Source: Tessaracoccus flavus (lineage in GTDB: Bacteria; Actinomycetota; Actinomycetes; Propionibacteriales; Propionibacteriaceae). From it: a stretch of 64,000 nt of DNA. The stretch is from positions 682,001-746,000 of the forward strand of contig NZ_CP019605.1 in NCBI RefSeq assembly GCF_001997295.1, written 5' to 3'. The position numbers were made by a program, and so were the translations under genes. The number at the start of each line of letters is the position of its first letter. Position 1 is the first letter of the stretch. Below are positions 1 to 9,527 of the stretch, in pieces. A model generated the notes under the pieces. The model saw only the letters and a list, made by a program, of their open reading frames with translations. It had not been told where the DNA came from and ran no database searches.

Positions 1-877
1 GCACGACGTAGTAGTGCGCCTTGATCTGCTCGAAGTCGACGTTGTCGCCGAAGCCGGGCGTCTGGAAGAGATCCCGGGCGTAGCCCCACAGGTTCGGCAT
101 CTCGGTCAGCTTGTTGCGATTGCACTTGAAGTGGCCGTGGTAGACGGGGTCGAAGCGCACCAGGGTGGTGAACAACCTTACGTCCGCCTCGGTGATCTGC
201 TCGCCCATGAGGTAACGACGCTCGGCGAGGCGCTCTTCGAGCCAGTCCATCGCGGTCCACAGCCGGTCGTAGGCCGCGTCGTAGGCCTCCTGCGAACCCG
301 CGAAACCGCACCGGTAGACGCCGTTGTTTACTTCGGTGTAGATCCGCTGCATCACGTCGTCCATCTCGTCACGGAGTTCGTCCGGCCAGAGGTTAGGGGC
401 GTCGGCCTTGTGGAACTGCTTCCACTCGACGTAGAAGTCCTCGGTGATCTGCGGGAAGTTGTTGGTCACCACCTCGCCTGTGGTCTCGTCGACGATGGCC
501 GGGACGGTGATGCCACGGTCGTAGCCGGGGAAGCGCCGCTCGTAGGCCTCCTTCAGCTTCGCGATGCCCAGGACCGGGTCCACTCCACCCGGGTCGAGGT
601 CGAACGTCCAGGAGTCCTCGTCGTGGGTGGGGCCGGGATTACCCATGGAGATGACCTGGTCGAGCCCCAACAGGTCGCGCACGATGATCGCGCGGTTGGC
701 CCACGGGCAGGCGTAGGCGGCGACCAGGCGGTAGCGGTGGGGCTCGACGGGGTAGTCGTCGGTTCCTTCGCGCGGCTCGGCCACGATCCGCGTCTCGATG
801 TAGCGCGAGTCCCGGTTGAATTCCTTGCCCTTGACGGAGTAGACGCCGCCCTTGCTGTGTTCATTGCGTTCGCTCAT
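1..877 (-). CDS. glutathionyl-hydroquinone reductase / omega-GST family (YqjG/ECM4-like), 3' end cut by window edge
   Basis: The minus frame from ATG at 877 is open to the window edge, giving 292 complete codons. The N-terminal thioredoxin-fold part has the family motif AACPWANR with the nucleophile Cys at about residue 57, followed by an all-helical GST C-domain (for example NLWPDELRDEMD, GEQITEADVRLF). This family reduces S-conjugated hydroquinones. Actinobacteria usually use mycothiol instead of glutathione, so the physiological thiol is probably mycothiol (inference). The last codons visible read IKAHYYVV, close to the usual C-terminus, so only some tens of residues are probably missing. 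The Ala-rich gene at 899-1432 lies directly upstream on the same strand. Confidence 0.85.
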   Translation of the reverse strand, partial: MSERNEHSKGGVYSVKGKEFNRDSRYIETRIVAEPREGTDDYPVEPHRYRLVAAYACPWANRAIIVRDLLGLDQVISMGNPGPTHDEDSWTFDLDPGGVDPVLGIAKLKEAYERRFPGYDRGITVPAIVDETTGEVVTNNFPQITEDFYVEWKQFHKADAPNLWPDELRDEMDDVMQRIYTEVNNGVYRCGFAGSQEAYDAAYDRLWTAMDWLEERLAERRYLMGEQITEADVRLFTTLVRFDPVYHGHFKCNRNKLTEMPNLWGYARDLFQTPGFGDNVDFEQIKAHYYVV

Positions 878-898
878 GGAAATAGTTTAGCATTCAAC

Positions 899-1432
899 TT
901 AACGCGAAGGACTGTCGTCGACGGATTGGCCCGGATCGGCGCCGTGCCCGGCGCGTGGTGGGGCCAACTCCCGCACCACCTGCGGGTCCGGAAGGTAGTA
1001 CAGCGCAAGGGAGCTGAGGAGCCGCGCGGCACTCTCCAACGCCGCCGCGCGTTCCCCGTCACTCTGGCTCCGCTGAGCCAGCCGCAGGCTCCCGGCGGCA
1101 CGCTGGGCCACGGCCCGCGCGGTGGCGGGAAGATGATGAAGGCCGAGCGTCTCCGCATGTGCGCGGGCGGCGTCGAACCTCACCTGGATCTCTGCGGCGA
1201 GCCTCGCCTGCTCGCCGGGCGACAGCGTGGCGGCGGAGTCGTCCCAGCCCATCAGCGCAACGTGGAACTCCCTCGTCTGCGGCACAGTCGTATCGAAGAG
1301 GGCGGAGTTCTCGATCCTGTAGACCACGTCCTCCCGGAGAGCTCCGTAGGTTTCCTTGACTGCGTCGACGCGATCCGTGGCAGCATCCGCCGGCTCGGCC
1401 CCGAGCGCCCCGGAGTGGGCCCGGCGATACAC
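899..1432 (-). CDS. uncharacterised Ala-rich soluble protein
   Basis: About 177 residues, Ala/Arg/Glu-rich and mostly predicted helix, without signal peptide, membrane segment or a motif I recognise. The protein ends 21 bases before the start of the reductase gene, so the two may be co-transcribed. The start is doubtful. GTG at 1432 is the first usual start codon, but the same frame continues upstream with plausible coding sequence (TEIPGPDGKTLAITDV) to a TGA near 1512 without any ATG, GTG or TTG. Either the N-terminus uses a rare start or one base is wrong near 1505-1512. Function unknown. Confidence 0.55.
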   Translation of the reverse strand: MYRRAHSGALGAEPADAATDRVDAVKETYGALREDVVYRIENSALFDTTVPQTREFHVALMGWDDSAATLSPGEQARLAAEIQVRFDAARAHAETLGLHHLPATARAVAQRAAGSLRLAQRSQSDGERAAALESAARLLSSLALYYLPDPQVVRELAPPRAGHGADPGQSVDDSPSR

Positions 1433-1550
1433 GTCGGTGATCGCCAGCGTCTTCCCGTCGGGGCCGGGGATCTCCGTCTGCCGGGTGGCACCTGCCCTCC
1501 CGATGACCGGTCATGGGCCCAGGGTAACCCCGAACCGGTGCAGCGGGTGC

Positions 1551-3299
1551 TCAGCGGAGCCAGGCGCGGATCGCGGCCAGGCGCTCGTCCACCTGGTGCT
1601 GCGACGCCTGCGCGAGCTTGGGGCCGCCGCACTCGCGTCGCAGATCGGCGTGCACATGGCTGTGCGGGACGCCCTTGAGGCGGGCGTACTGCGCCACGAG
1701 CGAATTGAGCTCCTTGCGCTTCGAGGCGAGCGCCCGGTGGAGCGCAACCTCAGGCTCTGCACGTCGGTCCTGTTTCTCGCGCCGACGGAGCTGGCGGCGT
1801 TGCCGCTCTGCCAGCAGGACGCTGACCTGCGCCGGTTCGAGCAGGCCTGGCAGGCCCAGGTAGTCCTGCTCGTCGGCCGACGTCGGCTCCGCGTGCATGC
1901 CGAACGCCTGGGAGTCGAACAGGACGTGGTCGAACGTCGCCTGCGACTCGAGGGCCTCGAACTCTCCGAGGAGGTCGTCGGACGCCTTGTCGGCGCGGTT
2001 CTCGCGCTCGATGAGCGCCTCGGTCTCGGCCCAGATGTCGCCCTCGTCCGACGTCGGCCGGCCGAGCACGTGGTCCCGCTGGCGTTCGATCGTGGCGGCG
2101 TGGGCGAGCAGCACCGGCACGGTCGGCAGGAAGACGGTGGCGACCTCTCCGCGGCGTCGGCTTCGCACGAAGCGGCCGACAGCCTGGGTGAAGAAGAGCG
2201 GGGTGGACGTAGCCGTGGCGTAGACACCGACGGCCAACCGCGGTACGTCGACCCCCTCCGAGACCATTCGGACGGCGACCATCCAGCGGTCCGTGCCCTC
2301 TGAGTACTCCTCGATCCGGACGTTCGCCTTCGCGTCGTCCGAGAGCACGACGACGGGCTTGGTGCCCGTCAGATCGTGGAGGATGCGCGCGTAGGCACGG
2401 GCCGAGGTCTGGTTGGTGGCGATGACGAGACCGCCCGCGTCGGGCACGTGACGGCGCACTTCGGTCAGGCGCTTGTCCGCAGCGCGCAGGACGGCCGGAA
2501 TCCACTCACCGGTGGGGGAGAGGGCGGTGCGCCAGGCCTGGGCCGTCAGGTCCTTCGTGAGGGGTACACCGAGATCGGCGGCGAGCTCGTCGCCGGCCTT
2601 GGTGCGCCAGCGCATCGCGCCGCCGTAGTTCATGAACAGCACCGGCCGGACGACGTGGTCCGTCAGCGCCTCTGTGTACCCGTAGGTGTAATCGGCCCGC
2701 GATTGTCTGACGCCGGGGGCCAGCTCGTCGTAGGCGACGAAGGGGATGGGGTGGTCGTCGGAGCGGAAGGGGGTCCCGGTCAGAGCCAGCCGGCGGGTGG
2801 CATGGCCGAACGCGTACTCGATGGCCTCGCCCCAGCTCTTCGAGTCGCCGGCGTGGTGGATCTCGTCGAAGATGACGAGGGTCTCCTTGGAATGGCACAG
2901 GGCCTCGTAGACGTAGCTGCGGGCGGCGACACCGGCGTAGGTCACCACCGACCCGTGGAACTCCTTGGAGCGGCCTGCCCTGGAGGAGCCGCCGATCCCC
3001 GGATCGAGTTGGATGCCCACCCGGGCGGCGGCGTCGGCCCACTGCACCTTCAGGTGCTCGGTCGGGGTGACGACGACGATCCGCCGGACGGTGCGGGCGC
3101 TCATGAGTGTGGCCGCCACCCGCAGCGCGAAGGTGGTCTTGCCGGCCCCCGGCGTCGCGACGCAGAGGAAGTCGCGCGGGGACTCCTGCTCGTACTGATC
3201 AAGGGCCGCCTGCTGCCAGGCGCGCAGCGACGACGCCGTGCCCCAGGCCGCGCGGCCGGGGAATGCGGGGGAGAGGTGTTCCAGAGCGGAGGACGACAT
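1551..3299 (-). CDS. DEAD/DEAH-type SF2 helicase
   Basis: 582 residues. Helicase motifs appear in order: Walker A ATPGAGKTT (about residue 50), Walker B as DEIHH (about 145), motif III-like TGTPFRSD (about 175), and motif VI QAVGRFVRSRR (about 375). The Q-motif-like WQQAALDQY precedes Walker A. The C-terminal 180 residues are charged and helical and not recognisable. This architecture matches a conserved actinobacterial SF2 helicase of the type-III restriction/UvrB-like superfamily. There is no methylase or nuclease beside it, so a restriction role is not supported. It probably acts on nucleic acid in housekeeping or repair; substrate unknown. Confidence 0.85.
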   Translation of the reverse strand: MSSSALEHLSPAFPGRAAWGTASSLRAWQQAALDQYEQESPRDFLCVATPGAGKTTFALRVAATLMSARTVRRIVVVTPTEHLKVQWADAAARVGIQLDPGIGGSSRAGRSKEFHGSVVTYAGVAARSYVYEALCHSKETLVIFDEIHHAGDSKSWGEAIEYAFGHATRRLALTGTPFRSDDHPIPFVAYDELAPGVRQSRADYTYGYTEALTDHVVRPVLFMNYGGAMRWRTKAGDELAADLGVPLTKDLTAQAWRTALSPTGEWIPAVLRAADKRLTEVRRHVPDAGGLVIATNQTSARAYARILHDLTGTKPVVVLSDDAKANVRIEEYSEGTDRWMVAVRMVSEGVDVPRLAVGVYATATSTPLFFTQAVGRFVRSRRRGEVATVFLPTVPVLLAHAATIERQRDHVLGRPTSDEGDIWAETEALIERENRADKASDDLLGEFEALESQATFDHVLFDSQAFGMHAEPTSADEQDYLGLPGLLEPAQVSVLLAERQRRQLRRREKQDRRAEPEVALHRALASKRKELNSLVAQYARLKGVPHSHVHADLRRECGGPKLAQASQHQVDERLAAIRAWLR

Positions 3300-3366
3300 A
3301 CGGTCGGCGACTCTAGCGGCCGTCTCCGACGTTGGGAAACGCCTGCGTGTCCACTTGACCCCAAGG

Positions 3367-4037
3367 TCAGGACAGCCGGATCGCCTGGCCCAGCGTGGTC
3401 AGGTCCAGCTCCTGGGCCAACGCGAGGTACAACTCGGCGCAGGCGAGCGCGTCGACGACGGCGTCATGCCCCTTGTAACTGGGCAGGCCCGCGCGGACGC
3501 GCAGCTTCCAGAGGCGCAGAGCGTCGCGGGGGTGGTCCTCGCCGAAGCCCAGGGCGCGATGCCCCAGGCCCAGGGTGTCAACCACCGGTATCTCGATGGT
3601 GATGCCGTAGAGGCGTTTCACGGCCGCGGCCAGGAATCCGACCTCGATGGCGGCGTGATGCGCGAGGAGAATGCGCCCCGCGAGCCGCCCGAAGACGCGA
3701 TCGAGAGCTTCCTCGGGGGTCGCGCCCTTGGCGAGCAGTTCGTCGTCGGTGAGCTGGTGGATGATGGCGGACTGGCCCACTCCGACGCCGGGGTCGACGA
3801 GGAAGTTGGTCGCTGTTCCAAGCGGGATCCTGAACCCGTCGACGTCGACCATGCCAACCGAGATGACGTGGTCCACACCGGGGGTGAGCCCGGTGGTCTC
3901 GAAGTCGACGGCGAGGAGGGGGCTTCGCCGAGAGGGGTTGATCGGGGAGGGGGAGGAGCGGTCAGGAACTGACGCAGCCCTCCCTCCGGGATGTCATCGG
4001 CCAATGCCGCGTTGGTGCGGCGGAACGGCCATTTCAC
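3367..4037 (-). CDS. 3'-5' exonuclease, DEDDh family (DnaQ-like), frameshifted as assembled
   Basis: The reading frame starts with GTG at 4037, which overlaps the stop of the upstream cNMP/CBS/DUF294 gene by 4 bases. It reads MKWPFRRTNAALADDIPEGG and then loses the family frame in a run of five C (plus-strand G 3918-3922). One extra C restores continuity into LLAVDFETTG (motif I), AHHAAIEVGF (motif II) and GHDAVVDALACAE (motif III). The corrected protein is about 223 residues. DEDDh enzymes remove nucleotides from 3' ends. Pairing with a DUF294 nucleotidyltransferase-type protein is common and suggests joint nucleic-acid or nucleotide turnover. Pseudogene or homopolymer error; error is favoured because two other genes here show the same lesion. 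Confidence 0.75.
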
Positions 4038-5857
4038 GAGATGAACTGCGTCTGGAACGCCACAGTCAGAGCCGACTGCGCCTTCGCGACGATGGAGAAG
4101 GCATCGCGCAGGTGGCGGCGATCGAACTCCGACAGGGTCTCGGGATCGATGTAGTTGTGCGGCGCTTCGCCTCGGGCCACCTGCGATCCCTGATGCTGCA
4201 GCCGTGTGTACCCCAGGAACTCGTGCGCGTCCAGGAGGTTGCCGACCTCGGCACCGTGCTCAGCGGCGGCGAGCAGCCGTCCGCGGGTCGAGACCTGGGG
4301 GAGGCCCCACCGCAGGGCGTAGATGCGGGCGACGTCGACGATGGGGTTGATGCCTCCGAGCTTGATGTCCAGGCGGTCTCGATGCTCGCCCTTCTTCTCG
4401 ACGACGAACCCGCGCAGGAACCCGATCGGCACCTCGGCGTCGTTGGCGTGCTTGGCGAGGTGGCCGAGGAACCGTGACGACTGGGGCGCCGTGCGGAGCA
4501 CCCGCTGTTGCAGTGCGGTGAAGAGGGTGTGGTCGCCGTGGATGGGCCGCATGTCGAAGAAGATCGAGCTGTTGAGGACCGCCTCCGACGTCGGGGCGCT
4601 GAGCCAGGTTGAGAACTCGCGTTGCCAGGCAGCAAGGGGTTTGCGCCACTGCGGGTTGGTGGCCATGGCCTCGCCTTTGCAGCGTGGGAATCCGCACTCG
4701 ACCAGGGCGGCCGTGACGTATTCGGCCATCGCCGAGAAGTAGGCGTCGTGCTCGGGAAGCGCATCGTCGGCGAGGATCAGGGCGTGGTCCTGGTCGGAAG
4801 CCAGCGCCTGCTCGTTGCGAGCCAGGGATCCGAGCGCCACCCAGCAGTACGGCACGGGCGGTGCGCCCAGTTCGGCCTGCGCCATGTCGAGGAGGCGTTG
4901 CCACAGCGCCTCGGTCGTCCTGCTGACGATCCTGGAGATGTCCTCAGCGGTGGCGTCCTGCCGCAGCAGTCGTCCGACCAGCTTGGGCACGCGGGCCATG
5001 ACGCGAGCCAGTCCCGCCACGTCGTCCTGACGCGCCAGGTCGCCCACCACGTAGAGGGGGCTGGACCGCTCGAGGCGCATGAGGTCGCCGGAGGTGACCA
5101 TGCCTACCAGCGCGTCACCGTCCATGACGGGAAGGTGGTGAATCTTGTGCTGGACAAGGCTGAGCAGCACGTCGAGGGCCAGCGCGTCGTGAGAGATGCG
5201 GAAGGGGTCGCGGGACATGGCCTCGACGAGCGGTGAGGAGGGGGACACATCGTGGGCCACCACGCGGCGAAGATCCCTGTCGGTGAGAATTCCGACGAGT
5301 GCGTCGCCCTCGGTGACGAGGATCGCCGAAATCCTGTTCTCGTCCATGACCGCAGCAGCCTGTCCGACCGTCGCGTCGGCGGTGATGGTCACCGGCGCCC
5401 GGGTGACCATGTCGGCCACCGGCACCTGGAGGACGGGCCCCCCGTCGGGGACGTGGCGGGTGGCGTCGGCCAGCCGCGCCTCGGTGAAATACCTTCGGAT
5501 CTCCGGCGTCGCCACCAGTTCACGGACCGTCTCGGGGCTGAACCCCCACAGCAACGAGTCCTCGATAGCGGTGAACGTGAAACGGGAAGGTCGCTCCTCG
5601 ATGATCGAGGACTGCCCGAAACAGGCCCCCTGCTCGTCGTGATCGACCAGGTTGCCGTCGGCGTCGACGATCTCGATGGCACCGGACCTGACGACATACA
5701 TAGCGGTGGGGGCCGCCCCGGCTGCCAGAACGACCGTGCCCCGCCGCACGTACTGGCCGACGGCGCGTTGTGCGAAGGCCGAGATCTGACCCGGGGACAG
5801 GAGCGACCAGGGCTCGCGCGCCGCGAGGAACTGCGTGATCTCTGCGAGCTCGGACAT
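4034..5857 (-). CDS. cNMP-binding / CBS-pair / DUF294 nucleotidyltransferase-like protein
   Basis: 607 residues from ATG at 5857, preceded by GGGAG at good spacing. The frame is open far upstream, but that extension is non-coding in character. Domains: cyclic-nucleotide-binding fold (about 15-125; RRGTVVLAAG, GQSSIIEERPSRFTF), two CBS domains (about 145-265; GILTDRDLRRVV, VGMVTSGDLMRL), then a putative nucleotidyltransferase DUF294 with GSLARNEQALASDQDHALIL (about 330) and the DUF294 C-terminal helical domain. The GS...SDQD pattern is that of GlnE/GlnD-type nucleotidyltransferases. It is likely a signal-responsive nucleotidyl-transfer enzyme; the target is unknown. It overlaps the exonuclease gene by 4 bases (GTGA). 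Confidence 0.85.
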   Translation of the reverse strand: MSELAEITQFLAAREPWSLLSPGQISAFAQRAVGQYVRRGTVVLAAGAAPTAMYVVRSGAIEIVDADGNLVDHDEQGACFGQSSIIEERPSRFTFTAIEDSLLWGFSPETVRELVATPEIRRYFTEARLADATRHVPDGGPVLQVPVADMVTRAPVTITADATVGQAAAVMDENRISAILVTEGDALVGILTDRDLRRVVAHDVSPSSPLVEAMSRDPFRISHDALALDVLLSLVQHKIHHLPVMDGDALVGMVTSGDLMRLERSSPLYVVGDLARQDDVAGLARVMARVPKLVGRLLRQDATAEDISRIVSRTTEALWQRLLDMAQAELGAPPVPYCWVALGSLARNEQALASDQDHALILADDALPEHDAYFSAMAEYVTAALVECGFPRCKGEAMATNPQWRKPLAAWQREFSTWLSAPTSEAVLNSSIFFDMRPIHGDHTLFTALQQRVLRTAPQSSRFLGHLAKHANDAEVPIGFLRGFVVEKKGEHRDRLDIKLGGINPIVDVARIYALRWGLPQVSTRGRLLAAAEHGAEVGNLLDAHEFLGYTRLQHQGSQVARGEAPHNYIDPETLSEFDRRHLRDAFSIVAKAQSALTVAFQTQFIS

Positions 5858-5941
5858 GGCATCTCCCTCGATCTCCTTGGCTCTGTGCACACTACCGACT
5901 CGGGCGTCCTCGAAGGGTGGAACGCAGAAGAGTTCGCTAGG

Positions 5942-7135
5942 GTGGCAACGTCGATCGAGAACCGACGCCACGACGGCGACACCTCCGATCTGCGCATTCT
6001 CTGGCGCGACGAGGTGGACGGGCGTGAAGTCGGATCCGGAGTGGTCGAAGCCCGACCGGTCGAGGCGGGCGAACTGATCGCAGTGTCGATGCCGTCGTAC
6101 CAGGTCCCCGAGTCCGGGGAACTGTGGCGGACCGTGGAGGCGGTCACCGCGGCCGGGTCGGCCTGGGCTGACGAAGGTCACGTGGTTGCGTCCCAGCAGC
6201 TGCTCCTGGCAGAAGCGCCGGTGCCGCCGCGCCGCCCGTCGGTCACCGAGATCCCGACGGAGGTGGCGGGGGAGTACCACCTCGGCGGCGCCCGCTTCGA
6301 TGCCCACACCGGAGACCTCGTCGAACTCGGCGGACGACCGATCGGCGGCCCCCGGCTCGAGCTGTGGCGGGCTCCCATCGAGAACGATCTGCTCGCGTTC
6401 TCCAACTCCTACGTCGCCGTCGAGCCGACCGCATCCCGGGGCGTCGGCGCCCCTGCCCCCTCGTGGGCCGATCAGTGGCGCGCCGCCGGCATCGACCGCC
6501 TCCAGCGCCGCGTCGTCAGCGTGACGCCGGGCCCCGGAAGCTTGTCGGTCGTCCACCGGTATGCACCGGCGGCATCGAGGGAGGCCGTGGTGGTGGAGCT
6601 TGCGTGGACGTGGGACGGCGCGTCCCTGATCCTGGAGGGTTCGGCAGTGCCGAGCAAGGGGTGGACCGGGACGTGGCCACGCATCGGCCTGCACTTCCGG
6701 CTGCCGGAGGGGCTCAGCCGCGCCGAGTGGTTCGGGACAGGGCCGGCGGAGAACTACGCCGACTCCAATGTCGCTGCGCGCGTCGGGCGCTTCGCCTCGA
6801 ACGTCAGTGACCTCATCGTCGACTACGCGGTCCCGCAGGAGAGCGGTCTTCGAATGCAGCTCCGTGAGCTGCAGCTACCCGATATCGACCTCGAGATCCG
6901 CGCCCAGCGGGCCGGGGGCGACCTCCCGGGGTTCGCGCTGCGCGCGCACGATGCCCACGAGGTCACGGGCGCCGCGCATCCCTACGAACTGCCGGAGTCG
7001 ACGGCGACCCATCTGTACCTCGACGTGGCGCAGCACGGGCTGGGGTCACGCAGCTGCGGACCAGACGTGCGGCCGGAATATCAGCTGCGGCCGCGGGCGG
7101 CCTCCTGGTCGCTGGCGCTCCGCCTGCGTGAGTGA
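5942..7135 (+). pseudogene. 3' fragment of a GH2 beta-galactosidase (lacZ remnant)
   Basis: About 397 codons matching only the C-terminal 40 percent of LacZ. An Ig-like linker domain comes first (IENRRHDGDTSDLRILWRDE), then the Bgal_small_N/domain-5 beta-sandwich: WRAPIENDLLAF, AEWFGTGPAENYADSN, VPQESGLRMQLRELQLPD, HPYELPESTATHLYLDVAQHG and a C-terminal PEYQLRPRA. The catalytic TIM barrel (about 600 residues with both Glu) is missing. The space upstream is only about 85 bp and is shared with the divergent cNMP/CBS gene. No ATG fits the 5' end; the first in-frame GTG is at 5942. A stand-alone LacM-type small subunit is the alternative, but no large subunit is present. The frame is still intact, so the loss may be recent. 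Confidence 0.75.
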
Positions 7136-7200
7136 GGGTGCCATGCGACCCCTGCACACGCCGTCGGGCGTGTCGCAGGCCGTCGGGGCACCCTGATTTT
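7136..7200 (+). terminator. nested hairpin terminator between lacZ fragment and S10 operon
   Basis: GGGTGCC (7136-7142) pairs with GGCACCC (7187-7193). Inside it, TGCGAC pairs with GTCGCA and ACACGCC (7156-7162) pairs with GGCGTGT (7167-7173) over a GTCG loop. TGATTTT follows. It starts right at the stop codon of the lacZ fragment and would insulate the S10 operon. Confidence 0.55.
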
Positions 7201-7227
7201 GCGTCACGCTCGGGCCGTGCCAGAATA
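7199..7227 (+). promoter_or_regulatory. candidate S10 operon promoter
   Basis: TTGCGT at 7199-7204, a 17-base spacer, and AGAATA at 7222-7227 give a sigma-70-like promoter. It leaves a leader of about 220 nt before rpsJ. The leader holds small hairpins such as GGGG-TTTTA-CCCC (7399-7411). A ribosomal-protein autoregulatory leader is possible but I see no known motif. Nothing else is seen in 7228-7455. Confidence 0.4.
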
Positions 7228-7455
7228 GGAGGGTTGCTCCGCGAGGGGTGCGAGGCTGAAAACGCCCTGTTACCTCCCCGATTGTGGTCGAGACAGCACT
7301 CACATACGAGATTCGGCCCCTTCGACGCGAGTCGAGGGAGGCGGATCGGGCATGTGGGAAGGTTCCGACACTCCCGACCGCGGGGTACGGAGCGACAAGG
7401 GGTTTTACCCCACAGGAACTTGAAATTTCCAAAGGGCTAGAAGTAAGGAACGACT

Positions 7456-7767
7456 GTGGCTGGACAAAGGATCCGCATCAGGCTGCGGGCGTATGACCAT
7501 GAGGTCATCGACAGCTCGGCGCGCAAGATCGTCGACACCGTGACTCGCACGGGCGCGAAGGTGGCCGGCCCAGTGCCGCTGCCGACGGAGAAGAACGTGT
7601 TCTGCGTTATCCGTTCGCCCCATAAGTACAAGGACAGCCGCGAGCACTTCGAGATGCGCACGCACAAGCGCCTGATCGACATCCTCGATCCGACGCCGAA
7701 GACCGTCGATTCGCTGATGCGTCTCGACCTGCCAGCCGGTGTTGACATCGAGATCAAGCTTCCGTGA
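7456..7767 (+). CDS. rpsJ: 30S ribosomal protein S10
   Basis: 103 residues, full length, starting with GTG after AAGGA. The sequence [20 protein letters not shown] and [20 protein letters not shown] are S10 signatures. S10 sits in the 30S head and is also NusE in antitermination complexes. It is the first gene of an 11-gene operon read without internal gaps larger than about 35 bp. Confidence 0.98.
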   Translation: MAGQRIRIRLRAYDHEVIDSSARKIVDTVTRTGAKVAGPVPLPTEKNVFCVIRSPHKYKDSREHFEMRTHKRLIDILDPTPKTVDSLMRLDLPAGVDIEIKLP

Positions 7768-7778
7768 GGTCTGAGAAG

Positions 7779-8435
7779 ATGAGTGAACGAATTGTAAAGG
7801 GCATCCTGGGCACGAAGCTCGGCATGACCCAGCTCTGGGACGAGAACAACAAGGTCGTCCCCGTAACAGTGATCCAGGCCGGGCCCTGCGTGGTCACGCA
7901 GGTGCGCACCCCCGAGGTCGACGGCTACTCCGCCGTTCAGCTCGGCTTCGGCGCCATCAAGGCCAAGAAGGTCACCAAGCCCGCCGCTGGCCACTTCGCC
8001 AAGGCGGACGTCACCCCCCGTAAGCACCTCGTTGAGCTGCGCACCGCCGATGCCTCCGAGTTCACCCTCGGGCAGGAGCTGACCGCCGAGGTCTTCGCCG
8101 ACGGCGAGTTCGTCGACGTGACCGGCACCAGCAAGGGCAAGGGCACCGCCGGCGTCATGAAGCGCCACGGCTTCCACGGTCTGCGCGCCTCGCACGGTGT
8201 GCACCGTAAGCACCGTTCACCCGGCTCGATCGGTGGCTGCGCCACCCCCGGCCGTGTGTTCAAGGGCCTCCGCATGGCTGGCCGCATGGGCAACGAGAAG
8301 ATCACTGTCCAGAACCTGAAGATCCACGCTGTCGACGTGGAGCGTGGCCTGCTGCTTGTCCGCGGCGCCATCCCCGGTAACAACGGGTCGCTCGTCGTCG
8401 TCCGCAGCGCTGCCAAGAAGGGTGTTGCATCATGA
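7779..8435 (+). CDS. rplC: 50S ribosomal protein L3
   Basis: 218 residues from ATG 7779; an in-frame ATG-less extension into the rpsJ stop is ignored because AGG lies 9 nt before this ATG. It begins [18 protein letters not shown] and contains the conserved long loop [20 protein letters not shown] with [16 protein letters not shown]3 binds 23S rRNA near the peptidyl transferase centre. It overlaps rplD by 4 bases (ATGA), so translation is probably coupled. Confidence 0.98.
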   Translation: MSERIVKGILGTKLGMTQLWDENNKVVPVTVIQAGPCVVTQVRTPEVDGYSAVQLGFGAIKAKKVTKPAAGHFAKADVTPRKHLVELRTADASEFTLGQELTAEVFADGEFVDVTGTSKGKGTAGVMKRHGFHGLRASHGVHRKHRSPGSIGGCATPGRVFKGLRMAGRMGNEKITVQNLKIHAVDVERGLLLVRGAIPGNNGSLVVVRSAAKKGVAS

Positions 8436-9184
8436 GCGACCTGACCGTTGACGTGGTCGACGCCAAGGGCAAGAAGGCCGGCACGGCCGACCTGCCCGCC
8501 GAGCTGTTCGACGCGCAGACCAACATTCCGCTGATCCACCAGGTCGTGGTGGCCCAGCTCGCTGCTGCCCGTCAGGGCACGCACGACACCAAGACCCGCG
8601 CCGAAGTGCGTGGCGGTGGCGCCAAGCCCTGGCGTCAGAAGGGCACCGGCCGTGCCCGCCACGGCTCGCGGCGTTCCCCGATCTGGACCGGCGGTGGTGT
8701 GGTCCACGGCCCCACCCCTCGTGACTACTCGCAGCGCACCCCCAAGAAGATGATCGCGGCCGCCCTCCGTGGCGCCCTGTCGGACCGGGCCCGCGACGGC
8801 CAGGTCTACGTCATCTCCGAGGTCGTTGCCGGTGACAAGCCGTCGACGAAGGCCGCGCTGGCCGCGCTGACCGCCGTCGCCGGCGACGTCAGCAAGGTGC
8901 TCCTCGTGCTTGATCGCTTCGAGGACGTCGCCTGGCTGAGCGTCCGCAACTCGGCGACGGTTCACGCACTGGCCGTCGATCAGCTCAACACCTACGACGT
9001 GCTGGTCAACGACAAGGTCGTGTTCACCTCCGCCGCCCTCGCCGCGTTCGTGGCCGGGCCGGCCGGTGGCAGGAACGTTGCCGTCGAGGCTGACGCTGAA
9101 GCGGAGCCCGTCGCAGAAACCGACGAGAAGCCCGCCAAGGCTCCCAAGGCCAAGGCCAAGAAGACCGAGGAGACGGACAAGTGA
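8432..9184 (+). CDS. rplD: 50S ribosomal protein L4
   Basis: 250 residues. The core [20 protein letters not shown] and the extended loop lining the exit tunnel are typical. The last 35 residues form a Glu/Ala/Lys-rich tail ([19 protein letters not shown]) beyond the usual L4 end, as in other actinobacteria. L4 autoregulates the S10 operon in E. coli; whether it does so here cannot be read from the sequence. It overlaps rplC and rplW by 4 bases each. Confidence 0.98.
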   Translation: MSDLTVDVVDAKGKKAGTADLPAELFDAQTNIPLIHQVVVAQLAAARQGTHDTKTRAEVRGGGAKPWRQKGTGRARHGSRRSPIWTGGGVVHGPTPRDYSQRTPKKMIAAALRGALSDRARDGQVYVISEVVAGDKPSTKAALAALTAVAGDVSKVLLVLDRFEDVAWLSVRNSATVHALAVDQLNTYDVLVNDKVVFTSAALAAFVAGPAGGRNVAVEADAEAEPVAETDEKPAKAPKAKAKKTEETDK

Positions 9185-9492
9185 CGCAAGCGCTTAAGAT
9201 CCGCGACCACCGCGACGTCATCCTGCGTCCCGTGGTGAGCGAGAAGAGCTACAACCTGCTCGACGACGGCAAGTACACCTTCGTCGTCGCGCCGGACGCC
9301 AACAAGACCGAGATCAAGATCGCCATCGAGGCCATCTTCGACGTCAAGGTCACCTCCGTGAACACCCTCAACCGCCAGGGCAAGCGCCGCCGCACCCGCT
9401 ACGGGTCCGGCAAGAAGGCCGACACCAAGCGTGCGATCATCACCGTGGCCGAGGGTCAGAGCATCGACATCTTCGGAGGCCCGGTCGGCTGA
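9181..9492 (+). CDS. rplW: 50S ribosomal protein L23
   Basis: 103 residues, GTG start with AGGAG 8 nt upstream inside rpl[21 protein letters not shown] and [19 protein letters not shown] are L23 signatures. It lies at the exit of the ribosomal tunnel, where trigger factor and SRP dock. Confidence 0.98.
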   Translation: MTQALKIRDHRDVILRPVVSEKSYNLLDDGKYTFVVAPDANKTEIKIAIEAIFDVKVTSVNTLNRQGKRRRTRYGSGKKADTKRAIITVAEGQSIDIFGGPVG

Positions 9493-9527
9493 CCGGAGCG
9501 CTAGAAGAGAAGGACTGAGAAACACTC

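Noticed and set aside
14..2303. Long plus-strand open frames over 14-1678 and 1356-2303
   Set aside because: They are antisense to genes with clear family motifs (reductase, SF2 helicase) and show no recognisable domain.
5858..6694. 279-residue N-terminal extension of the cNMP/CBS/DUF294 protein
   Set aside because: The frame is open only because it runs antisense to the lacZ fragment; composition is not protein-like and a good ribosome site supports ATG 5857.
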